The notes: generated by a model not told the origin, from the letters alone. Positions 10,694-22,575 are shown, counted from the first letter of the stretch. The stretch is DNA of 64,000 nt from Albugo candida (GCA_905220665.1 CAJNAR010000145.1:930001-994000); one strand, 5' to 3'. Numbers and translations are program-made.

Positions 10694-10865
10694 ATGACGT
10701 TGTCAAAGTAAGTTTTGCTCCCTTTAATTCATGAGAATCTCAAAGTGTTTAACAAGTGAGGAAATGGATCAAATGCTAATGACTTTTGTCAATTGGCTCG
10801 GTACAATTGTAATGATCTCAATCGTCGGCTTCCATTTCATGACGGCAAAGGAAACTGATAAATAA
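10694..10865 (+). CDS. OST4: OST4-like micro-protein of the oligosaccharyltransferase (two exons, 40 residues)
   Basis: Exon 1 is 10694-10707 and exon 2 is 10757-10865, with a 49 bp GTAAGT...AACAAG intron. The 40-residue product has a short acidic N-terminus (NEEMDQM), one hydrophobic helix containing NWLG and then HF, and a charged tail (AKETDK). This matches the layout of OST4, the 4 kDa subunit of ER oligosaccharyltransferase, whose helix carries N-x-L-G and a late H-Y/F. An unspliced alternative starts at 10731 (44 residues) with the same helix. The identification rests on a very short protein and is tentative. Confidence 0.5.
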
Positions 10866-11164
10866 CGCAAAATTCAAAATAATTGGATGTTCAAGAGCGC
10901 TATAGATGGCACATGAATTATGACTATAATGATACCAAAGTAGTCTCTACGTGCATAAAGCATAACATCTCAACATTCGTGTATTTTGTTGCCAAATTTC
11001 AATCGTTCTCTACCTACACAGCTTAGAATTCTCATACGCGTTTCGTAAACATCACATCAGAGCCTTATTGAGTATCCTGAAAATCCTCTCATCTGTGTGT
11101 CTGGCTCGATTCAAGCCAGATGATTAGGATATGCGAGATACGGTACAGTCACACCTCTACCGCC

Positions 11165-12161
11165 ATGAGCAATACCTCTTCCGTGAACCCCAAAATGTCC
11201 AATGTGACCGAAAAAGATTGTATTATCGACCCTGCGGCCAAGCTGAGTGGTCTTCAGAATGCTGTTGTCGGGTCTTTGGCGGGAATGACCGAGGTTTTGA
11301 TTCAGCAGCCAACGATAGCCATAAAAAATGCCATTCAGGTGCGTGTACAGCAATGCATAAAGCCACCGGATATGACAATCTCTACATTGACAGCAAGGGA
11401 TGCCGATCAAATGGGCACCTTCGACCTTATATCGTGGAGTTGGAGTCACAATGGCTTCTGTTGCCCCCTGTACAGCCATACAATTCGGTGTTAATGGTAA
11501 GTTGCTTTCCGCGTTCTCACAAAGCGGAAAGCATCTCGACCCAATTCAACGAAAAAAGCGAGAAGATATTGTTAAAGTTGGATGTGCTACCATAGCTGGC
11601 TTCACTTCCGCGTTCATGACCGCACCTGGCGAATTGGTGATGACACTACAGCAAAATACCGGCAAAAGCTTTCGCCGAACGATTGCGGAAGTACTTCGCT
11701 CTCATGGGATTGTTCGTATGTATCGTGGGCTTGACGTCACCGCTGCACGCGAGAGTTTTTGGTGTGCGAGCTATTTAGCTCTGGGTCCAGCAATTGCAAG
11801 TAAGTTGCATGACACAGTACCTTCTTTTTTCGGTACAACAGAAAGTGCTTCTATTGGGCAACAAATGTCTGCATCAGCAACAGCGAGCATACTGGCAGGA
11901 ATTCTCACTGTATACGCGACTCAGCCATTCGATACTGTCAAAACTGTCATGCAAGGTGAGGCTATTCTGCCAAATCGATCGCTACCCAACTCTATTGCCA
12001 CTGCTCAGCGTTTATGGAAAAGCGGAGGAATAAAATCCTTTTATCGGGGAACTGTCCCTCGAGGTGTCCGTCTTGTCGGAGCAGTCATTATTCTTGGTCA
12101 AACGAAACGCATACTAGAGAAAGTCTTCCTCGACCAGGACATTCTTGCCAGCATTTCGTGA
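11165..12161 (+). CDS. mitochondrial carrier family (SLC25) transporter (two exons)
   Basis: Exons 11165-11338 and 11394-12161 with a 55 bp intron; 313 residues. Three tandem carrier repeats can be seen. The third has a canonical signature (QPFDTVKTVMQ); the first (QPTIAIKNAIQ) and second (APGELVMTLQQ) are degenerate, and YRG motifs follow each repeat (LYRGVGV, MYRGLDV, FYRGTVP). Six transmembrane helices in the inner mitochondrial membrane are expected. The degenerate signatures do not let me name the substrate. An in-frame Met lies upstream at 11120, but I chose 11165 because the extra residues are not carrier-like. The 3' end overlaps a possible minus-strand exon. Confidence 0.85.
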
Positions 12162-12368
12162 CTTGACACATAAATTGCACATAAATTTTGAGGCTTGTAA
12201 TACATTATCATAATTTGCGTCAATGAGCTGAAAGATTTGATAATCGCTGTGCGCAGCCTGTAGCCCATTTTCAAGATGCTTGAGTAGGATTGTAGCAGTA
12301 GGTGAAGTATGTGACGAAAACGGCGATAGGTGAATGCTTTTTCTCTTTTGTTTGTTGTTGGAAGCCAA
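12114..12368 (-). CDS. possible last exon of a small helical protein (uncertain)
   Basis: An 84-codon open stretch on the minus strand with a helical C-terminal half (ILLKHLENGLQAAHSDYQ, NYDNVLQASKFMCNLC). It has no ATG; the frame opens just after GTAG/TTCAG acceptor-like sites near 12370-12380, so it would need an upstream exon that I could not place convincingly. It overlaps the last 48 bp of the carrier gene on the other strand. No family recognised. Confidence 0.3.
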   Translation of the reverse strand: MASNNKQKRKSIHLSPFSSHTSPTATILLKHLENGLQAAHSDYQIFQLIDANYDNVLQASKFMCNLCVKSRNAGKNVLVEEDFL

Positions 12369-12531
12369 AAGACTGAACGTCAGTATCTACAGGCGATAAA
12401 GTCTGTTCTACCAAACTATTCCATGGAACGAAACGTGCGCGAAAATCTTAGCTTTATATTGAAAGGTTATCCGAGCAAAATGTCTTCAGACTGTTTCTAC
12501 GCTTCATAAGGCTGCACATGCCGTTATACCG

Positions 12532-12748
12532 CTAATGATACTACAAAAACGAGTAAGAAAATAAGATTTTGGTTGCGCAGACTTCGCTCTACCTTTACAA
12601 AGCCTATCTGCTCTGCTCGTTCGCGGAAGCAGCGACGGCACATCAACAAATTATACTTGCTGATCAAACCACGAGTTGTGTGGCAGACACGACAGTGTCG
12701 AGAATCCTTTCCATAGCTGCACTTGTTGGTGTACTGAAGTTTCGTCAT
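12532..12748 (-). CDS. RPS29: 40S ribosomal protein S29 (uS14), two exons
   Basis: Exon 1 is 12748-12593 and exon 2 is the tiny 12540-12532, joined over a 52 bp intron; 54 residues. The zinc-binding pattern is intact: CRVC and CRRC flanking [10 protein letters not shown], followed by AEQIGFVK. Splicing adds only Tyr-His before the stop, matching the short FIKYR-type ending of plant and protist S29. Without the intron the frame runs into a hydrophobic tail that no S29 has. It is a core component of the small ribosomal subunit head. Confidence 0.93.
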
Positions 12749-12984
12749 GCTGAAGACACTACATTTTGCTCAAATAAGTCTCAAACCTTTGATCAAACAC
12801 ATCCGATCTCACCGTTTCCAATCGAAAGATTTATACTCAATTTCTGACGTCGCAGATACGAAATTACAGAAATAGTCAATTGGCTACAGCCAATCAATTA
12901 AACCGGTATGGTCTCATGTATAGCGTGTAGAGCATGAAAAAGTTATCCGGATGCATTATACGAATAATTTCCGCTCGCTACTCT

Positions 12985-14009
12985 TCAAGTTTGTCGTTCA
13001 AAGTATTCATTGATCTTCTGAATTGGGACCGTTGACGCATCCTGGCAGTCCTCTGTGACACAGCTATTGATCGCTCCTTCAATTTCGCTCGTACTGAAGA
13101 GAATTGGCTCCTGTAGCATTGTTTTCTTCAATACTTTTAGTTTGACGTGCCCATCTACCTCATAAGTATTTGCAAAATCTTTGATGAAATTTGACTGCAG
13201 CTGTCCTCGATGCAACCCACTAGGGTCCTTATCGGTAAATGAATGCAACTTGAAGACAGAGCCATATCGTTTAATATAAGACTTGAAATCGACATCAAGC
13301 TCTTTGAGTTGTCCATCTTTGATATTGTATACTAGTCCGTGAATGCGAGGAAAGCCATATTTGGCTTGATGACGCTGAACCAATCCGATCTTGAATACAT
13401 TGATGCATTGTTCAATCGTATTGAGCTCTACCATTCGATCTAAACGCATATCGTCATCCTCAATCGCCTGAACTTCCTTCAGATGTATACGGCACACTAT
13501 ACAGCAAAGGATGTGAGTACTTGAGAATCGTCTAATAAATGGAGCCTACCGTCACGAATATTCCTGAGCCAATTATCAAGTAGACCCATATGTTTGTTTT
13601 CCATAGCTGCTCGGACACCACCACATCCATAATGGCCACATACAATGATATCTTTCACCTTGAGATGTTCCACTGCGAATTGCACAACTGCCAAACTACT
13701 CACATCATTGGCGACCACCATATTGGCAACATTTCGATGAACAAACATCTCTCCTGGTGCCAATCCGGTAATCTCTTCTGCAGGGACACGAGAGTCCGAG
13801 CATCCAATCCACAAGTATTGTGGATGCTGTCCTTTACTTATTTTGTCAAAGTAATCGGGATCCAGTAGTTTCTTTCCTTCACGCCATTTAGCGTTGTTTT
13901 CGAATAATCTTTCTAGACTGCTACGATCTCCCCACATTGAATAGCATCTCGTGAACGCCGTACAGCGTCGTGTAGCGCGGAATAACGACATCGAGTATGG
14001 TCGCATCAA
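12985..14009 (-). CDS. beta-carbonic anhydrase, probably mitochondrial (two exons)
   Basis: Exons 14009-13550 and 13496-12985 with a 53 bp intron; 323 residues. The beta-class active site is complete: zinc ligand Cys and the Asp-Arg dyad in GCSDSRVPAEE, then the His and Cys ligands in CGHYGCGG. It interconverts CO2 and bicarbonate. The first 25 residues are basic, hydroxylated and lack acids (MMRPYSMSLFRATRR...), which resembles a mitochondrial presequence. The C-terminal 100 residues extend beyond the usual catalytic domain and are shared with the divergent paralogue at 14268, so the extension predates the duplication. Confidence 0.93.
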
Positions 14010-14267
14010 AGAGAATGAAGAGTATACGTATACTTGAAGATATCCGAATAAATGTCTGACTTTATGCTTTCGTTATGTATGAAAACGGTGCAACTCGTTC
14101 CAACAGACGAGATGACGCTTGGCGATAAAACGGTCGGTATCAGACCCTCACATTGATAGAGACAATGACCTCTCCAAGTGTCGCGCGTTGTTAGACACGT
14201 CCACAACTGTATTCAAACTTTTATAACGGATCGAATCTCCAACGCTCTCACTCAACGATTTTGAATC
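14010..14267. promoter_or_regulatory. 258 bp divergent promoter between carbonic anhydrase paralogues
   Basis: The two paralogues start back to back with 258 bp between their start codons, so this segment must carry both promoters. No TATA-like or known operator motif stood out. A shared control of the pair is an inference from arrangement. Confidence 0.45.
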
Positions 14268-15305
14268 ATGACGGACGCTTCTCCGTTGAAAATTGATATT
14301 ACAGACCAGAAAGAAAGTATCTGGAAAGAAGCGACATCGCCACGATGCAACCTTCATTCTGCAAACTCTCCTACATGCAAATGTGTGATGCCCAGCATAC
14401 AAATTCTCATCGAAAACAATAATCTTTGGAAGGAGCGTAAAATGAAGGACAATCCAGAGTATTTCAAAGAAATGGCCAAGTCGCAACAACCACGATATCT
14501 ATGGATTGGATGCTCTGACTCGCGCGTTCCTGCTGAAGAAATTACCGGTTTAAGTCCTGGAGAAATGTTTGTGCATCGAAATGTATCGAATCTTGTCATC
14601 AGTAACGATATCAGCAGCTTGGCTGTCTTACAATTTGCAATTGAGAAACTCAGAGTAAAGGATATCATCATCTGTGGACACTATGGATGCGGTGGCGTAC
14701 AAGCAGCAATGGATAACAAGCAATTAGGATTGCTTGACAATTGGCTTCGCAATATCCGCGATGTTTGTAGAACGTACCACTCGGAATTATCTCAAATTCA
14801 TGACGAAAAGGCACGTTTTGATCGGCTCGTTGAGCTCAATATCATCGAGCAGTGTCTGAATGTCTTTAAGATCAATATGGTACAACGCTGTCAGATTAAA
14901 TATGGCTACCCCAGAATCCACGGGCTTGTGTATGACATGGAATCGGGTCAGCTCAAAGCTCTGAATGTGGATTTTCAAGGCTATTTACGAAGTTTTTCTG
15001 GAATTTATCGTTTGCATTCTTTTCCAACGGATACGATTCCCAGCAAACGATGGCAATTACAGGCCAATTTATTGGCGGATTTGGTCAAAGGACATGAAGA
15101 AACTGAAAACACAATTAGTATTCGCTACCTTCAGCGCGCAATGAAAGCTGAATCCGACCTTTTTGACCAGGACGAGATTTCCGCCTGCATCGACCATGCA
15201 AAGTTTCAAAGCCAATGCACACAAGAATGTGAATCAGCATTTGTTGACATCAGCACCGTTCTGTCGTTTTTCGGCCCTGCCTCAAGCGGGCGCTTTTCAC
15301 TATAA
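14268..15305 (+). CDS. beta-carbonic anhydrase, second paralogue (intronless)
   Basis: 345 residues in a single frame. The zinc site and dyad are intact (GCSDSRVPAEE, CGHYGCGG) and the central 200 residues closely follow the paralogue at 12985-14009. Differences: it has no intron where the paralogue has one (after the shared NIRD), and its N-terminus (about 45 residues, with two CxxxxxxxxCxC-type cysteines) is not a mitochondrial-type presequence, so a different compartment is likely. The extended C-terminal region is shared. Confidence 0.93.
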   Translation: MTDASPLKIDITDQKESIWKEATSPRCNLHSANSPTCKCVMPSIQILIENNNLWKERKMKDNPEYFKEMAKSQQPRYLWIGCSDSRVPAEEITGLSPGEMFVHRNVSNLVISNDISSLAVLQFAIEKLRVKDIIICGHYGCGGVQAAMDNKQLGLLDNWLRNIRDVCRTYHSELSQIHDEKARFDRLVELNIIEQCLNVFKINMVQRCQIKYGYPRIHGLVYDMESGQLKALNVDFQGYLRSFSGIYRLHSFPTDTIPSKRWQLQANLLADLVKGHEETENTISIRYLQRAMKAESDLFDQDEISACIDHAKFQSQCTQECESAFVDISTVLSFFGPASSGRFSL

Positions 15306-15333
15306 AGAATGGCATTTTATGAATAAATATATC

Positions 15334-18300
15334 TTACTGATCCGTTCGCATCGAAAAGGATGACACTTTAACCGAATCGATTCGGCTCTCTCGCTGGAGG
15401 ATCTCACTCGATGCACAATTCAAATGCGCTGTATCTCTCACTTGTTGCCACAGAAAATCGATATATAATTCTTTCCATTCGCTTGCTGAGGCAGCCTGTA
15501 CTTCATTTGACTCTTGAACCACGCGATGATATCGATTCATTGCTTTGTCCTCTAGAACGAGTATTTGCTGCTCCAGACGATCGCTCTTTGCCACATGTCG
15601 AGATAACACGCAAAGCTCTGCAATGAGCCGATGCAAGCCACCCCAGCCGACTTTTTTCTGGAAAATTATATCGAGAAAATATTCATCGCGTTGAAGGCGC
15701 TGCACGAGTCCCCACAGAACGAATACGGTCAGCCAGCATTCGGCTTGTTTGTCCTGGAAGGGTAGTAACGAATCCACCAACTCCAATGATTCTTCCAATT
15801 GCGGGTTTGATATATCGTTGATCGAATGAAACAGCGACTGTAGGATGAGCGTATTGTGCTCCAAATCATTTTCATCGCGTTGTATCGGAGGCAGCGCGCT
15901 TTCCGTCAAATCGAGCGCTTCCAAATGTATTGTCGATTTCAGTATGGAGCTAGAGCTTCGTTCCATCGCGGCTTGAACGATGTTCTTCCATAATTGCGAG
16001 AACTAGCAGCCGGGATGAGTCATAAGCCATTCTCATTCAGGAGCCTTACCAGAATCTCCAGATTGCGGTCTTGTAGGGCTGATTTTGCGATAAATTCATC
16101 GAGGATAGCTGTGGTCCTTGTAACACAATCAGTTTGGATGTACGCAACATCCGTCAATACTCCAGCAATCTAAGCAGCATGCGTCAGGCTCACGTCTGAT
16201 GATAGAGAGCGTACCTGCTTAGGTCGTAGGGTCGAAGAAAGATTGGACGATTCCAAATACGACTTTACGTCTAAGGTGTAATGTATCAGAAGTTCGTCAA
16301 GGATCGTCACAACGGCGCGATGCGCTTTTGGAAGCCTAAATAGCTGACAATGTCATCTCTAGGGGCATCCGTGAGCCTCTACTTACAAATACGTCGCACA
16401 TGTCGGAGTCAGAATGCGTTGAGCATCACGAAGGAATTGCTGGATCATTGTGTAAAAGGATCGAGCACTTTGTGTGAGTTGAATCTCGCTCTCTTCCTTG
16501 GTATCGACGCTACGAATCGTATAACCAACAATCTCCCATCTCTCGCGTTTGACTTGGTCGTGAATGGAGCGTATAATCGCGGCTTTATAGCTGTTCAAAC
16601 ACGACTGGATGCCGTCTAGAAAATGAGGAGCGAGACAATGTGCAGTTGGTAAGCCAGCTAATTCGAGCTGACGGGAGCCATAAAACACATTTCGAAGTGC
16701 ATTGGAGACGAAGCGAGCCATCTCCTTGTGCTCTGTGACGTCAGCGTGAAGACTTCCACGATCTTGCTGACTTTCAACGCCATCTATTCACCCAACAATT
16801 AGCCTCATTGTCTATATAGCCGAGATACACGTTACCGGATATCCCTGGGAATATATGAAATCGAATTCCCAGTGCAAATCGTTCAAGTTGTGAGGATATC
16901 CAGGCTGTCAATGCGAGGAAATGGGTGCTTGATTGTCCCTCAAAGCTGTATCATATCACAATGAGATCGATAACCGATCAAAGAATTGCTCGCACCCGTC
17001 CAAGAGGTCTTGATAGCACACGATGATAGTGGAGAAAAACGTTCTTGAGAAATCAATAATGTACCGAAGAGGATCACCGGTGGACGGAACACGACGTAGT
17101 TGTAATGTGATTTGATGAGTATAGTTTCCAAAACACATTTCAGAGGCCACACGAGCTTTCCCGAGCTCAATCAGATAACGAAGATGCTTATCACTTCTAT
17201 GAATTCGCTCAGACGTGTGCATGGACGACGCAAAGTCGTCCTGTAATCGCTGTGTAAAATCTGTTTCCAATCGATCGACCTGAATTTTGAGGGCGCTGTT
17301 GTCCATCGGATCAAGTTGCTTGAACTTTTTTAGATGATGCATGAATTCTTCATACTGCATCGCGTTGAAATACACAAGCAGATCACTGTAAAGTTCTTGA
17401 GCATCTTGATCCTCTTTCTCATCGGGTCTTTTGTGTGATCGAGAGACGCCCTGCTTTGCTGTAATGTTACCTGAGTCTATGCTTAGTTATAAAGGAGGAG
17501 TCCAAGTACGATGCGTGATACCTCGGAGGTCAGAGGACGCATGCTTCAAGGATAGAAGAGAGCGTTTACAATCTACCACAAGCGTTTTAAGCTCAGCCAT
17601 ACTGCTCTCCATCTTTTTGATTTCTGTTGAGGCTCGAATGAATGACTGATAGCTGGCGCTGATCTCCTCCTTCATCGCCTCCACGGTCTTTTCCTGCATC
17701 ATCCCACGTGCGTCACCTATGGAAATTTCTTGGTCACAAGTCATACCTTTCTCTCTGCCAATTGTTGGCAGTGGTATTCAAGTCTCTCGCTGGAATGTTT
17801 TCTTAAAATTTCTTCGGCGTATTGTTGTGCATTAAAATCATTGCGACTCATTCGTTCGGTTATGGACTTTGATCGTTTCAGCGCTAATGATCCTCGAACT
17901 TTCTTCAGATTCTCCGAGTCCTCCTGGAAACGGTACCTTTCGGTCTCATTGTCGTCAAAAGTATGCGAATTTAATGGAAATAAAAGCTTTGCATCGATGA
18001 GAGCCTGAGCCATTTCAATAGCGCGCTCATGGGTCACACCGTATTTTTTTTTGATAAACTGGATGATGAACGATGACGATACAGTTTTACTGATCTGAAT
18101 TTTTGTCGCCTTCATCATCGCTTCACATAGCTTTGTGAGGTCTTCCAAGGATACTTCTCGATCGGTCGTTGCATGAGCTCCTTGCACACGTTTGGAGGCC
18201 AATTCATCTCCCACTATAATACTTGGAATCTTACATATAGAATCATTCGTGGCATCCGGCATCTCTGGCGCTCGGTACTCATCTGCATCGTCTAGATCAT

Positions 18301-18675
18301 TGGCATAACCGATTACAGGCTCGATGGCCCGCACCCAAGCATCACGCTCCGCGCTGTCCGCTGCTCGATACTCCTTCTTCTTTTTGAATAAAACAAGTCT
18401 AAACATTCGTTTTTCTGGATCTGTATCTATGTTTTGAACCGTAATGATATCCAAATTCGCAATAACAGCTCGAGCATCGCCCTTGGAGGAGCTGGTATCA
18501 AAATACATGAAATTTTTTCGTGTCAAAATGAAATATTTCTTTCTCCATCCAATGCGTTTCTACGTATTCCATATATTTACTAATCGAAAAAGGATGCAGA
18601 ATAGCAAATGGGTACCTTCTTTTCCAAGTATCCATGACGCAATGCAGCTTTGATCCCTTCTGTCGCTATGACCAT
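15334..18675 (-). CDS. EXO84: exocyst subunit EXO84 with N-terminal PH and DEP domains (nine exons)
   Basis: Exons in gene order: 18675-18616, 18559-17747, 17693-17522, 17470-16996, 16945-16836, 16783-16387, 16335-16215, 16169-16050 and 16002-15334; introns 45-56 bp; 2937 nt encode 978 residues with phase kept throughout. Residues about 15-103 form a PH domain (GYLEKK, WRKKYFILTRK ... AWVRAIEP). Residues about 150-220 look like a DEP domain (FIIQFIKKKYGVTHERA, AQALIDAKLLFPL). From about 263 there is the Exo84/Vps51-type N-terminal coil (AQQYAEEILRKHSSE, SYQSFIRASTEIKKMESSM), then a helical C-terminal half with LIELGKARVASEMC. EXO84 is part of the octameric exocyst tethering secretory vesicles at the plasma membrane. 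In animals the PH domain is internal and no DEP is present, so the N-terminal PH-DEP order is unusual. It converges on the carbonic anhydrase, whose stop is 28 bp away. Confidence 0.85.
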
Positions 18676-20346
18676 GATGCTTTGTGGATTAGCCAATCGG
18701 AGTTCGATATGACATTCTAAAAGCGTTTTAATTGGCTGTATAAGGTGCTTTGATTATGGTTTGATTGGCTAGAATGAATATGACCTTTCAAGATCGCGCT
18801 TTACGAAGTCCGCATTTAAATAGTCTGTTCAGTCAAATAAGCTCCAAGCGCTTGAAAATTCTATGCGTAATTCTAGATATGTGTGTGCGAAAGAGCTATA
18901 TAAGCATTGTAAAATTTCAACATAGGTTCCTTCTCTTCTGATGTATACGTCGACGTGACACACTGCGAATACATTTTTTTCCTCACTTCTGAAGAGCAAT
19001 CCGATTTGACTCCTAGGATACCCGAGATAAAAATATTTTTCAGCCAGAACGTCGAATTATCATTCCGTTGTAGTTACAATGGCGGATGAGAACTTTCGAG
19101 AGCTGATTTTTTCTTCATTTTAAGGCTTCGGAATGGCTCGCTGTTTGTCCAAAGAAGTGTTAGATCCATGGAGAAATCTTTTCAAAAAGATCATGAAACC
19201 GTACAGTCTTCCCATTCATGTCGAGGTCTTGGAACATTTGAGATAAGTACATAGCTGGAGAATTTGGACCACGTGAAGGCAACCTTCGATATCATCTTTC
19301 ATTTGACGCCACGTCGTTGTTCGATCATTCCAACTATTTCTGATGTCTTGTATCGTGACATCCTATGATGTAATGAGGAGTGATGTGCTTTTCTCAATTT
19401 TACTATTCGAATATTTGACCGTCGACATCCGATAAGCGATCTGCTTCATCGTGTCCGGCACCGGGTCAACCGAATGCGCATAAAGTTACATCGGTAGCTC
19501 TGGTTAGGGTGTTTCATACCTTCTCAACGAATCCACACACCAGCAGAAAATACTTTGCCTGCTGATGGTGTTCAGATGGATGCTTTGCGGATCCTGTGAT
19601 GACTTTTAGCGATGGCTTGCAAAAAATAGGAATCTCTCCCCTGTACATTTCCACATTTCAAATCTAGTAACTTCATAGAATAACAATCTCTGATGCCATA
19701 ATTCCAATCGAAAGTCGTGAACAATCACTTCTGCGTCCATAGTTCCATGCGCGAGTCGCTAAGTCGGTCGATGGAAAGCAACCATTGGAAATCGCTCTAG
19801 CCAACGCAAAGATTGCGGCCGTACATTTCTCCATACACTTTTTCCTTCCAAACGTATAACGACCTGACGATCCAGGAGAAATTACTTACCAGAGAAACTC
19901 CTTTTTCATATGTTGACGAACGCTTAGACCAATTAAGTCACCAGCTCGTATTGACCATCCCTGTCTTCGATCTTGCCCTGATTCGGCACGTACAGAAACG
20001 AAATGCGTTCTCGATTAATTGCGCGGATGCGAAGTTTATGCATCTATGCCTCAACCATTGTCTCGATGTTGACCTTTACTGCTTCAAAATCGTCTGATCA
20101 ATCATTGCACTTTTTCGAAATTGTATCCATCCATGGTCAGCATCACATCACTGACAGCTTTTTCACGCTCTTGTGTCTCGTCTAGCCGTCGTAATTCACG
20201 AAAAATTCTACATGATCTTAAGCCAGAATAGTACTATCGGTCTGAATCCTGTCCCAATCAGAGCAAATGGCTTGTCCCGTGAGTAGCTTTTCGATATTTA
20301 TTTTGAATTCGAAAATACATGAGAACAATCAAAACCAATCATCACA
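18676..20346. other. 1.7 kb with no recognisable gene
   Basis: Only short interrupted frames in all six readings, none with a domain I recognise and none that join into a convincing spliced product. The first part must include the EXO84 promoter. The remainder may be decayed coding sequence or intergenic DNA. Confidence 0.4.
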
Positions 20347-21430
20347 ATGATATTTCAGATTCTTCTGGCATCGTACCTACTCCTTATCGCCAGTATATTG
20401 CTGTATAACCAAGCACGCACGTTCTTGGCTTTTCTGAAAGTGCGTGCAGATGACAAAGAGGCTTGTGAGGAGACCAGACCGAGCCGGCATCGATGCTTCA
20501 GGTGGATAAAAAGACAGTATGAGATAACTAAGGATAAACTCTTGCCTTATTGTGGCTTGGATACGCTCACACTTTCCGCTTTTAGCGCGTCGGCAGAAAA
20601 TCCTAGTTGTTATACCATCTTCGCGCTAATTTCGGTCTATTAAAGCGAAAAGATGGAAAAAGAAATGCTTCTCCAATGCGAAGACTGGGCTTGTATGTGC
20701 TCACGCATATCGACGTAGCAAATAATGACGTTGGTCTGTGGGCCCTCACGTCGTATTCTCGTGTTTTGTGGTATAAGATGTATTTGCTTCGGGCTGGGTA
20801 CAAAGATATTCAAGTTGATGTGGAATCTGAACAAATTGAAAACTGAACAGAAAAAAGAAAAGAAGCTGCAAAGTAGATTTGAACTGGATGCAAATGCAGC
20901 TAACGCTGACCCGAGCACCAGTAATAACTAGTGTGTCCATCTTTAACGGCTAATGGCTGTTGAATTTCTACCGCTTGAGGATAGCATGTCGGTAATTAGG
21001 TCCACGCATGACGTACGGAGCAAGCGATGGCAAAAAAGCGAGTTGATGACTTGGCTGGGTTCGGATGGTACCAACTGCTCAAATTATGGATCGTTGTGGT
21101 CTAGAATTTTTCGCTACTTACCCTGGTTTGCGCGATATCTTACAACTACTCTACGCGACCGAAAATGGTTTGAGTGCATCGGATCCGCTGATGAAAATCA
21201 CAATGAAGTACGTATCTGTCTACAGCAAGAATCTTGGGCGTCTGTTGCCTGCACATTCTTACTCTGATCATACGCGCTATATTACTGGAGTAGAAAAAAG
21301 ATTCTTCGTCGATCGGCGACATGAGACTGTATCTGCCTCCATGTCTGCTCAATGTACGTTAGTGATGCATGGTCTACCGATGCAACGACGCGTTCAACGC
21401 CCAAACGTCCATCCGGGTAGCTGGTCGTGA
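20347..21430 (+). pseudogene. possible relic of a CSC1/OSCA/TMEM63-type channel (tentative)
   Basis: The frame at 20347-20643 has an N-terminal hydrophobic helix (ILLASYLLLIASILLYN) and then a WIKRQYEITKDKLLPYCGLD segment, which resembles the loop before the second membrane helix in CSC1/TMEM63 channels. A second frame (20607-20846) contains THIDVANNDVGLWAL, comparable to the SN...LWAH region of that family. A third (21065-21430) ends with QCTLVMHGLP, comparable to the ARTVLV-x-x-IP motif. The order fits, but the frames are out of register with stops between them and about 500 bp does not fit, so this is either a decayed gene or one with splicing I failed to resolve. Confidence 0.3.
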
Positions 21431-21975
21431 GCGAAATCAAGATGAGTGAAAGTTCACTACAGAAGCTGGCTCGAGCTGTCAAGGAATATGACCATGGCTT
21501 TTTTGTCACTAGCTTTCGATTCGTACTTCACCAACGGACCGCACCGAAAAGCATCTTAGAGATACATATAAGTACATAGAAGATGGAGGAGCGGTTGACG
21601 TAAAACAAATGCTGGAAAGAGGAACAGAGCTCGATGTTAGTCCAGTGTACGTACAAAGGACCGTAAATCCTACACCACGTTTCAAAAATGGTCATCAGGA
21701 AGAACACATGAGAAAGTGGCAATTTCTAACGCTTACTCACTCAACTGATGGAGAGGTAAAAGAGCCGGTCAATTGACTCGTCCTGCTGCTGTCGTTAGGT
21801 ATACGAATATTTGTAGTAACTTGATTAGTTATATTACAATGATTAGGCCAGGCAGTGTTGTATATGTATATGTGATACAATCTGGCGAATGTAATTCGTC
21901 AAAATGGCTAAAAAAGCTTGCTCGATTTTAATATGAAATCTGAGCCATAATGGATGCAAGGGCCAAAAGCCTGTT

Positions 21976-22575
21976 TCAAAGCAGCGCGGAGATTACTGCA
22001 GACAGTTCGCTAGTGTGTATCCAAAGCGCATGGTTCTTGATCGAGTCAGTGAATCTCATTGACGGGCCAGGTGCAGTATCTTCTTTTTTGTCAGAGACGA
22101 CGATCACTGTCGCATCATCAAGCTGCTTCGGTGTGACGCGAGAGTGGAATAGCTTCGGTACAAAGCCATGACATTTAATGCCGACACATTTGAGTTGATC
22201 ACATTGATATCAACCCAGATACGTTGTCTAAAACGAACATTGTCTTGCGTACTTAATCGCCAATATCCGGTACATCGACCCGCTTGGTCAGGTGCCATCA
22301 TTCGAATACAATGTTCGATAGTATTTCCAAGAGCAATGTGTCGGGCCAACGCAGTGTCGGGTGCCTGTAATCTATCAATCTTGGTCGCATATTAGACGTA
22401 CTCGTTGCGGCGTTACCATCAAATCACAACGGATGAATATCAGGTAGAGATGGTCAACGACCCAACTTACAGTAGGGCCAGGATTGCGAGTTTTCCAAAT
22501 CTTGTCAGATGGATATTTCGAAGGAAGTACCGTTCCGTCTGGACACGTCACACCCTCTTCAAAATCGTGAAACAT
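21976..22575 (-). CDS. NBR1/ILRUN-like four-tryptophan (FW) domain protein (three exons)
   Basis: Exons 22575-22417, 22364-22203 and 22152-21976 with introns of 52 and 50 bp; 165 residues. The product shows the NBR1 central Ig-like domain: CPDGTVLPSKYPSDKIWKTRN, NPGPTVSW, LYLIFI, then APDQAGRCTGYWRLST and VRFRQRIWVDI. In NBR1 and ILRUN this domain mediates cargo or partner binding in selective autophagy or innate regulation. No PB1, ZZ or UBA domain is visible, so this is either a short FW-only protein or the 3' part of a longer gene: in-frame coding-like sequence continues upstream (about 22590-22690) but meets a stop three codons before the ATG. Confidence 0.7.

Noticed and set aside
14006..14206. 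Minus-strand frame between the carbonic anhydrases
   Set aside because: Low-quality composition and location inside the shared promoter; treated as a chance frame.
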